Assembly: GCF_000003195.3 (NCBI RefSeq)
Contig: NC_012875.2
Location: 15,162,387 to 15,226,386, forward strand
Reading direction: 5' to 3'
DNA: 64,000 bases
Origin: Sorghum bicolor
Lineage: Eukaryota; Streptophyta; Magnoliopsida; Poales; Poaceae
The notes below the pieces were generated by a model. The model had not been told where the DNA came from, ran no database searches, and saw nothing but the letters and a program-made list of their open reading frames with translations. Made by a program: the position numbers and the translations under genes. This document shows, in pieces, positions 56,600 through 64,000 of this stretch. Within the stretch, counting starts at the first letter, position 1, and every line of letters starts with the position of its first letter.

Positions 56600-57903
56600 A
56601 ATACCCCCATACTTAGGCTTTTACTCGTCCTCGAGAAAAGGATGGTTAAGAAAAATATCTGGGGTAAACATTTAAAACATTCTCTTTATAATTGCAGGGT
56701 GTTAAAAATCACTGTGTACTATAGTAAGGGAAGTATATGGTTAAGAGTAAAGATCCTTTCTTCTCAGTCTTGTCACTTGGAGCTTTTGTATATTTTTGAA
56801 AGAAAGTTAGCATACCTTTATCCTCATAGGTTCTTCTTAGATCACTCATTATCTTTTATCTCACTGAGGTTGTTTTAATTTGCAAAAATTCTTAAGCATA
56901 CTTACTTTGCATTTATTGCCTGATCAAAACGGGATCTTAGGAGGGTAATGTCATACTCTTAGATCAAAGACTTTGGAAATTAAAATCTTTGTCAACTCTT
57001 GCTGGCATATTGCTTATTAGAGGGACCATGGGCTATCATTTTCTCTTTTTTCCCTTTTTTTTAAGTGGATACCGAGGTATCCCTAATTCTACTGCCGGAC
57101 ACTTATCCATTTTTCTGCGAGGTTGTCGAGCACTTGCTCCTTTTTATTTCCTCGAAATATCTCTATTTCTTGCATAGCCCATGCCTCTAATGCAATAATA
57201 CTTCGGAAGAGTGAATCTTTCTGAATAAATGTCTTGATCTTAGGAGCATGATAAATCTCTCAACAAGGGTCTAACTCATTTTGAACAAACTCAATACAGA
57301 GTAGATAGCTTTTATAATCATAATTAATATTTTCAGTTTTATCAGGCATATAAAACACTGAGGATGGTAGCTAGAATTTTAAAGATTTTGAAATAAATTC
57401 TCCAAGCAACAATGATATCAAGAATAAGAAACTCATACTCTACCATCTCACATTCCATATTGACTTAAGTAACACAGGGATTTAAAATGATTTTCAATAA
57501 TAGTTGCAAGTTTTCAGGAAATATCACAGAGTGAGATTAATCATGATTAGAAATATTTTAATCTTTTTAATGTATCATGTCGGAAACAGTATTCTGCATA
57601 ATCAAGATATGTGTATGTGTAAAGTAAAGTGTGCAGAGTGTGTACCTGAATCGTGGAGTGGTGTAGTCGGAGTGTGTTTGGCATGTTGAGGGATCTCCCC
57701 CATACTTGTTTTCTGCTTTCTTGCACAAAAATAAAGTAGAGACACACAAGACATAATAATAATAATACTCTTTATTAATCTTGAGGCATTTATTACAAAA
57801 GACTAGTAACAAACTGACGACAATAGTAACAAACTAATGATAATAGTAAACCTAAACCGAATTTAAAGATAGATGACTAAGATGCATTGCCTCAATGTCT
57901 AAC
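56600..57903 (-). other. Element G PPT and 3' non-coding region
   Basis: Minus-strand PPT near 56600-56615 (AAGTATGGGGGTATT). It contains the block GGATAAGTGTCCGGCAGT (near 57088-57110) shared with C, D3 and D4. Otherwise AT-rich, with no recognised gene. Confidence 0.65.
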
Positions 57904-58533
57904 TTAGCGGCGCTCTAATTCCTTAATCTTCTTGTTGGCACTGGCAAGATCATGCCTAAGGCCTAGTATAATAGTGTTGTGGTTAGAGAGCTGTCTAGTG
58001 AGGGAATTAATCGAGGACTGGAGGTCTATGATAACTCTGTCTAGTCTGCGAACGTCCTCATCAATATCTACTATAGTCTTGCGACGCTTGGGAGGTGTCT
58101 CAAAAGCATTGAGAGCGTGCTTCGGGGCTGCCTTTGGAGGGATGAAACGGACTTTGGCTGCTCTAATCCCTTTGAAGTAAGGCCTTTCCTCCTCCGTAGT
58201 GTAGCGAATACTGCTGATCTCGCCGCTCCGGTTGGTCTTGACTCCAACGACCCTCTCATTGGGTCTAGGTGGAAGGATCCTTGTGCCGGTTGGCACCTTG
58301 ATGGTGGTCTTCGTCTTAGATGATGATCCCTTGAGGAGTAGGGGTTGTGGCGGTGTGGCGAGAACTGATTGAGCATGGTAGGATTGGGCGGAGCTGCGTT
58401 GGCGTAATGGCATGGCTTCTAGCTGTCGCTCTGTGTTGGCTGGGACGAGAGCACGGGCATCGGGGTCTTCCACAGGCTCCATGTTGAGGTTGAAGGGGAC
58501 GACTTCCCAATCATCATGGTACTTCTCGGCCAT
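57904..58533 (-). CDS. Extra 209-codon coiled-coil ORF downstream of integrase
   Basis: An intact ORF in the sense of element G, starting about 350 bp after the integrase C-terminus, in the place where some Athila elements carry an env-like gene. It is not env-like: I see no signal peptide and no membrane segment. The N-terminus is acidic, the middle is Pro/Ser/Thr-rich and basic (residues 60-100), a possible nuclear localisation signal PPKRRK lies at 147-152, and the last ~50 residues (157-209) have heptad-like Leu/Ile spacing that predicts a coiled coil. The ATG at 58533 is the first in frame and lies 83 bp below a TATA box (58616-58625). No family is recognised. A role in nuclear targeting or in binding gag or chromatin would be speculation. 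It is open although pol has three stops. Confidence 0.65.
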   Translation of the reverse strand: MAEKYHDDWEVVPFNLNMEPVEDPDARALVPANTERQLEAMPLRQRSSAQSYHAQSVLATPPQPLLLKGSSSKTKTTIKVPTGTRILPPRPNERVVGVKTNRSGEISSIRYTTEEERPYFKGIRAAKVRFIPPKAAPKHALNAFETPPKRRKTIVDIDEDVRRLDRVIIDLQSSINSLTRQLSNHNTIILGLRHDLASANKKIKELERR

Positions 58534-58615
58534 TGGAGCAGCAAGGAACTAATCAAGCTCTAATTGAAGAAGAGAAGGCTTGGTGGTTTGGTGTTTAAAA
58601 ACTGAGGTCAGGGTC

Positions 58616-58625
58616 TATTTATATA
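58616..58625 (-). promoter_or_regulatory. TATA box upstream of the extra ORF
   Basis: Minus-strand TATATAAATA, followed by about 80 bp to the ATG, a normal plant leader length. A GGGCGGGCGCCC box (minus strand, 58768-58779) lies about 150 bp upstream. It resembles the LTR GC boxes but is inverted relative to them. Suggests an internal promoter. Confidence 0.5.
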
Positions 58626-58888
58626 GGGGTCAAAAAGTGCCTCTATGGGTTGTTCGGGTTGCTCCCGTCGATGTGCGTGCGAAATTTTCCATCTGAGGGA
58701 TTATTCGGATTACCATAAGTGCATTTTCCATAACAGAGAAAATCGGGACCAAGGGGGAACAGGAGCTGGGCGCCCGCCCTCTCTCTGGCCCCTCTGTGGG
58801 CCCACTTTCTCGAGCGCGTTACTAGATGCAAAACTATTTAGAAAAATATATATATGACCCAAAAACATCAGACTAAAAAGGTCGGGCT

Positions 58889-61763
58889 CTAATTCTCCAT
58901 GGGAAGGTAAAAATGGACTACGTCTATTTCTTCTAATTCTTTATTGGGCTCTAAAAATAATTTAAGACATTGACTATTTACCTTGAATAACGTACCTTCG
59001 TCATTTTGAAGTGTGATAGCTCCGTGGGATGATGAATTAATTACCTTGAATGGTCCTTCCCATTTGCTCCGGAGTTTCCCATGCCCGAAAAGCTTCCCCC
59101 TGGAATTAAAAAGTAATACCTTATCTCCGGGTGTAAACTCCTTCTTCTTGATTCTCTTGTCATGCCACCTTTTGACTCTTTCTTTGTAGATCTTTGAATT
59201 GTGATATGCCTTCTCACGCCATTCTTCCAATTCTGATAGTTGCATTCTTCTATGATCTCCAGCAACATCTAGGTCCATATTCCATCACTTTATGGCCTAG
59301 TGTGCTTTGAACTCTAGTTCAAAGGGTAGATGACAAGTCTTCCTGTACACCAATTGGTATGGAGACATTCCAATTGGGGTCTTGTATGCTGTCCGGTATG
59401 CCCAGAGTGCATCGGGTAACTTGTCTTTCCACGCCGTTCCCATTTCATTTACTGTCTTCTGAAGAATATTCTTGATTTGTTTGTTGGAAGTCTCTGCTTG
59501 GCCACTTGTCTGAGGATGATAGGGGGTTGCGATGTTGTGACGGATTCCATGTTTTGATAGATATTGCTTGAAGCGTTTGTCGATGAAGTGTGCTCCTCCA
59601 TCACTTATCACTACTCTAGGGACTCCAAATCTTGGAAATATAATTTCTTCAAACATCCTCTTTGAACTGATGTTGTCAGCATGCTTGCAAGGTAATGCCT
59701 CTACCCACTTGGAGACGTAGTCAACTGCCACCAAGATGTACTCACACTTCTTTGATGGAGGAAATGGACCCATGTAGTCTATTCCCCAAACATCGAAGAG
59801 CTCAATCTGAAGGTTGTTGGTGAGTGGCATTGCATCCCTTGTATTTATGTTTCCGTGCCTTTGACATGGCCCACATCTTCTGATATATTGCTTCGTGTCT
59901 TCATACATTGTAGGCCAGTAGAATCCACACTGCCAGATCTTTGAATGTGTACAGAATGCTCCATAGTGACCTCCATATGGTGATGAATGACATCTGTCGA
60001 TGATCTTCCATCCTTCCTCAGTGGTCACACATATCCTGAGTAAACCATCAGAGCATACTCGGAAGAGGTATGGCTCATCCCATATATGTGAACGACTTTC
60101 TTGAATAAGCTTCTTCTTGTTTGCTCCTGGTGGTACATACCCTGAAACCATAAAATTAACAATATCTGCATACCAGGGGTCAGACAGGTTAATCTCGTAG
60201 AGCATGTCGTCCCGGAGTGATTCATTGATGGGGGTTTCCTGTGGACTCTTAAAATACATTCTAGACAAGTGATCAGCCACAGAATTTTCTACTCCCTTTT
60301 TATCTTTTATTTCTAAGTCAAATTCTTGGAGTAATAAGATCCATCTAATCAGGCGAGGTTTAGCATCTTTTTTAGTGAGCAAATATTTTAGTGCAGCATG
60401 ATCAGTGTAAACAATTATTTTAGCTCCAACTAAATAAGATCTAAATTTATCAATGGCAAAGACAACAGCCAGAAGCTCTTTTTCAGTGGTTGCATAATTA
60501 AGTTGAGCTCCTGTCAAAGTTTTACTGGCATAAGCAATTGCATGATGCTTCTTATTTTTAGTTTGTCCCAATACTGCCTCCACAGCATAATCACTAGCAT
60601 CACACATAATTTCAAAAGGGAACGACAAATCAGGGGGCTGAATGATTGGTGCAGAGATGAGTGCTTTCTTTAATAAATTAAAAGATGTTAGACATGCATC
60701 ATCAAATTCGAAAGGAGCATCCTTGGCTAGCAAAAGAGTGAGTGGTCTAGCAATAAATGAAAAATCTTTTATGAATCTACGATAAAAACCAGCATGGTCA
60801 AGAAAGCTTCGAATTCCTTTTATATTCACTGGTGGAGGTAGTTGTTCAATTACTTCAATTTTAGCTTTGTCTACCTCAATACCTCTTTCAGACACTAGGT
60901 GTCCCAGCACTATTCCTTCCCTAACCATAAAATGACATTTTTCCCAATTAAGGACTAAGTACTTTTCTTCACATCTTTGAAAAACCTTGTCTAAGTTTTC
61001 AAGACAACTATCAATAGTATTTCCATAAACAGAGAAATCATCCATGAAAACTTCCATAATCTCTTCAATCATATCAGAAAATATAGACATCATGCATCTT
61101 TGAAAAGAAGCTGGTGCATTACATAACCCAAAAGACATTCTACGATAAGCATAAGTTCCATATGGGCATGTAAAAGTGGTTTTGCTTTGATCATTGGGAT
61201 GGATCGGGATTTGGTGATACCCTGAATATCCATCTAAGAAGCAGAAGAACGAATGGTTCGCTAATCGCTCTAGCATCTCATCTATAAAAGGTAAACGAAA
61301 GTGATCCTTTCTCGTGGCTTTGTTTAGTTCTCTATAGTCTATGCACATCCGCCATCCTGTGACGGTGCGTTGCAGAATTAGCTCGTTCTTTTCATTCATA
61401 ATAACAGTCATGCCTCCCTTCTTAGGCACAACTTGTACTGGGCTTACCCACTCACTGTGCGGCACAGGATATATAATCCCTGCATGCAGCAACTTGATAA
61501 CTTCCTTTTTAACTACCTCTTTCATAGTGTTATTAAGTCTACGTTGGGGTTCTCGAGAAGGTGAAACAGAAGGATCCGTTGGAATACGATGGGTACAAAT
61601 CATAGGACCGATTCTTGTAAGATCTTGGAGTGAGTAGCCGAAAACTGAGTGATGTTTCTCAAGAATGGTCATTAATCACAGAGTTTGCTCCTGAGTGAGT
61701 TTATCGCTAATGATCACAGGAAACTCTGGATTATTGTGTAGGAAAGCATAGATAAGACCGGGT
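58889..61763 (-). pseudogene. pol: Athila pol: RT-RNase H-integrase, three nonsense codons
   Basis: The main open stretch is 59297-61672 (791 codons). [13 protein letters not shown] near 107-117 and catalytic FMDDFSVYG at 209-217, a form typical of Athila. RNase H: CDASDYAV near 357-364 and TDHAALKY near 423-430. Integrase: His562, His569, Cys600, Cys603 zinc site, and DDE residues D632, D691 and E727. The frame continues past a TAG (59294-59296) and a TGA (59282-59284) into the integrase C-terminus (58889-59278: YKERVKRWHDKRI, GDKVLLFNS, KWEGPF). Upstream it is open to 61763 except for a TGA near 61676. All three stops are in frame, so the coding sequence is only lightly decayed. Confidence 0.9.
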
Positions 61764-62483
61764 TGTTGACACCGTTTTTGAGCACGTGTCTAGGATGACG
61801 GGATAAGGCGGCAGTATGCTGTTTACAGGATGAGTTGCCGATAAGGACGGTTGCCGATGAAGGGGAGGTTGAGTGTGACTAGGTCCGAAGGCAGTGATGT
61901 GTTTATGACGATGGCTATAATGGGGGAATCTGCCGATGACCATGGTAAGAAGTCTGCCGATGACCATGGAAAGGAGTCTGCCGATGATACGAAAGAGGAG
62001 TCCGGGAATTGTTGATCGGTTTATGGGAGAGTTTTAGTTCGTCACAGGAGATAGTTTTGTTATTTCCTTATTTATTTGAGATGTTTTGTATACGGATTCC
62101 GTGCAATTTGGAATTCGAATTCTAGTCGTGTTTAATTGTAGCTCTTTGAGCAGGGTATAAATATGAACCCTAGGGCCATGTAAAGAAAATCAATCAATCA
62201 AACACACGTTTTTACTCATATTCTAGCATCTACTTTTCGACGACTTCGTTATACTTTTTTCCTTTTATTACGAGTTCTTAGGAATTCGTCGACTTAAGCT
62301 CGGCGTGTTCTCAAGTTCCGCGTGAGTACCTCTTAGCCGTGACATCCGGGCGCATCGCTGTTGTCAGGACTAAAGTATTCGAGTTATCACCTTTGCCGAT
62401 AGCAAGGTCAAATCGGCTGGCACGCCTTAACGTTTGAATCGGGTATTAGCCCTTTGTGTTTGCAGATCAGTTTTGCATCAACA
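61764..62483 (+). repeat. Element A3 5' LTR (720 bp)
   Basis: It starts TGTTGACACCG and ends GCATCAACA. It carries more tandem CTGCCGATGA-type units (about 61930-61990) than A2, which explains the extra length. TATA box TATAAATA near 62156. The following TGGCACGCCCGGTGGGAC (about 62490-62507) is the primer-site candidate. Confidence 0.85.
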
Positions 62484-62529
62484 CATCTTTTGGCACGCCC
62501 GGTGGGACAGATTCAAGATCAAGATCAAC

Positions 62530-64000
62530 ATGTCGATCTCTGACCTCGATCAAGAGAACGTCATCCCCGTGACGGAGGCCAACCTCAAGGATGAGCAAAA
62601 GCAAGCTATTGCCCAAGCCATGGAAGAGTTCAAGCAGCAATGCCTGAGGTCTTTCAGCATAAACAGGAGCGGCGAAGTGGTCCAGAAAGATGCACTGCCG
62701 GCACCACGGCAGGTCACCTTTGACGCCAATCCTGGCAAGCTTCAAGATATGGTTGACAATGCCATCAATCGAGCGTTGATCAACCAAGCTGGTGTACTGT
62801 CTAATACGGTTTTTAACGCCGTGGCAAGAACTTTCAAGGAAGGACAAATCCCGCCAGATTATGTGGGGCCCTCCCATCATCAGCTAACGGCGCCAGAGGT
62901 CACGGCTCCATCGGCTACCTTGACGAATGCAAGTGCACAATCTGCCGTCCCTCCAAGTACATTGGGGACTACTGGTGCACTATCTATGCCGATGGCAAGC
63001 AACCCACAAATTTCAGTTGGGCAGCATAAACTGACAACAGATATGTTGGCATCGGCAATGTCAGGGTTGACCCTTCCTCCTAACTGGTGGGGTTATGGTA
63101 TGCCTCCAGAATTGACGCCGGGAACATCACAAATAACTGACATGAGGGGCAAAATTCCTATGACATCGGCACCTCCCAATGCGCCGGTGAACCAGAGTCC
63201 TCGGTATACCACAACTACTACTGCAAGGCCTCACATTGGGAATCCTCAGGATTCAATGTTTCAGATGCCCAACGCATCGGCAGAGCCAATGCTGATGCAA
63301 CAGAGGCCTATGGCCCAGTCGGGGTATGTCAATTCAACGATGGTACCCAATTACCCATCATCGGCAGCGCCTATGCCGATGAACGCTAATAGTGGATGGC
63401 TTGGACAGCAAGCCTTTCCACAATCGCCCCAGCAGGGTTATCAGACTACAGGGTTCCAGCAAGGGCAGGTCTATCCCGGGTTCCAAGGTCAGGGGATTCC
63501 CAGCCAGCCAATAAATTTTGGACAGCAACTCGGAGGACAGCCGATCGGTGGACAGCAGTTTGGTAGTCCGCGGATTGGAGGACAGGTGACCAATACAATA
63601 TTCCATACAGGTCACGTCCCGAACAGACACGTGGAGGTTCGCCACCAAGTGCCAGATCCGCAGCCGCCTCATCGGCAAGATGCCGATGCGTATTGGGCCG
63701 ATAAGATTGCCGAAGTAATGAAGGAACAATTTGGGATAAAACCCAAAGTCAACACTTATTCTTATCGGACACCGTATCCTCCCGCATATGATTTGATCCC
63801 GCTTCCACATCGGTACAAGGTACCGGATTTTACAAAGTTTTCCGGACAGGACGACACGTCAACCATGGAGCATGTCAACAGGTTCATTATTCAATGCGGA
63901 GAGGCTGGTAATAGGGACGAATTGAGGGTTCGTCTATTTTCATCATCATTGTCTGGATCGGCCTTCACTTGGTTCATATCATTACCTCCCAACTCATTAA
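62530..64000 (+). CDS. gag: Tat-type gag, intact as far as the window shows
   Basis: From the ATG at 62530, 490 codons run to the window end without a stop. The start is chosen by alignment with A2's ATG at 10299 (both MS.. then QENVIPVTEANLKDEQKQ). The first ~390 residues are rich in P, Q, M and G, with repeated FGQQLGGQ-type phrases. The gag core begins near 63800 (YKVPDFTKFSG, MEHVNRFIIQC, SGSAFTWFISLPPNS). At the first four sites where A2 has TAG, this copy has a sense codon (CAG, CCA, CAG, TGG). Protease and the rest lie outside. It may belong to a coding-competent element. Confidence 0.85.
   Translation, partial: MSISDLDQENVIPVTEANLKDEQKQAIAQAMEEFKQQCLRSFSINRSGEVVQKDALPAPRQVTFDANPGKLQDMVDNAINRALINQAGVLSNTVFNAVARTFKEGQIPPDYVGPSHHQLTAPEVTAPSATLTNASAQSAVPPSTLGTTGALSMPMASNPQISVGQHKLTTDMLASAMSGLTLPPNWWGYGMPPELTPGTSQITDMRGKIPMTSAPPNAPVNQSPRYTTTTTARPHIGNPQDSMFQMPNASAEPMLMQQRPMAQSGYVNSTMVPNYPSSAAPMPMNANSGWLGQQAFPQSPQQGYQTTGFQQGQVYPGFQGQGIPSQPINFGQQLGGQPIGGQQFGSPRIGGQVTNTIFHTGHVPNRHVEVRHQVPDPQPPHRQDADAYWADKIAEVMKEQFGIKPKVNTYSYRTPYPPAYDLIPLPHRYKVPDFTKFSGQDDTSTMEHVNRFIIQCGEAGNRDELRVRLFSSSLSGSAFTWFISLPPNSL

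Larger units (their letters stand above)
55369..61763 (-). mobile_element. Athila element G, 3' half with pol
   Basis: 3' LTR 55369-56599, PPT, non-coding 1.3 kb, an extra ORF, integrase C-terminus, and pol up to 61763 where A3 is inserted (CGGGT at 61759-61763 is the candidate TSD). Gag and the 5' LTR lie right of the window. It is the only element here with an Athila pol, and its LTR matches element C's. Confidence 0.87.
61764..64000 (+). mobile_element. Tat element A3, 5' part, runs off the window
   Basis: LTR 61764-62483, primer-site region, and gag open to the last base. It inserted into G's pol. Closely related to A2. Confidence 0.85.

Overview
This window looks like repeat-dense nuclear DNA from a grass (Poaceae). 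It is built almost entirely of Ty3/Gypsy LTR retrotransposons of the lineages common in grass intergenic space: Athila-like, Tat-like and Tekay chromoviruses. I found no rRNA or tRNA gene, no CRISPR array and no intact host gene. The species cannot be fixed from the sequence alone.

Nesting, read from LTR ends and 5-bp target-site duplications (TSDs). (1) 1-3930: an edge fragment of a Tat-type LTR, a chromovirus-like LTR fragment, then about 2.9 kb that I cannot assign and that may be the least repetitive DNA here. (2) 4066-6979: the 3' part of a Tat element with an antisense ORF, a polypurine tract and a 3' LTR. (3) 6980-43447: a minus-strand Athila-like element (D2), broken twice. One break holds a solo Tat-type LTR (family A, 7309-25497, TSD ATATG). 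That LTR was itself split by Athila-like element B (7510-24983, LTRs 2024 and 2023 bp, TSD GTTGC). B carries Tat element A2, a chromovirus LTR fragment and Tekay element F. The other break holds solo chromovirus LTR E (28503-40859, TSD TCATC), which was split by complete element C (32575-40418, two 1233-bp LTRs, TSD CCTGT/CCTAT). (4) 43448-43661: a wedge of Tat RNase H coding sequence. (5) 43662-64000: minus-strand element D4, entered by D3, whose 5' LTR was entered by Athila element G, whose pol was entered by Tat element A3, which runs off the window.

How the elements relate. G carries an Athila-type RT-RNase H-integrase with three nonsense codons. C, D2, D3 and D4 are related elements in which I see gag and protease but no RT or integrase. 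C shares near-identical LTRs, a tRNA-Asp primer site and a 3' noncoding motif with G, so G-like elements are plausible donors of enzymes for C/D elements. F keeps a 1035-codon open pol with a C-terminal chromodomain. A3 keeps an uninterrupted gag frame to the window edge, whereas its relative A2 has five in-frame TAG codons.

Most interesting points: two retropepsin-like domains in tandem in D3; a 209-codon coiled-coil ORF downstream of integrase in G with its own TATA box; LTRs whose 3' ends have moved past an older primer-binding site, leaving a fossil PBS inside the LTR; a U5 hairpin with a compensatory change; and paired GC-rich boxes at a constant 21-bp spacing in five LTRs.
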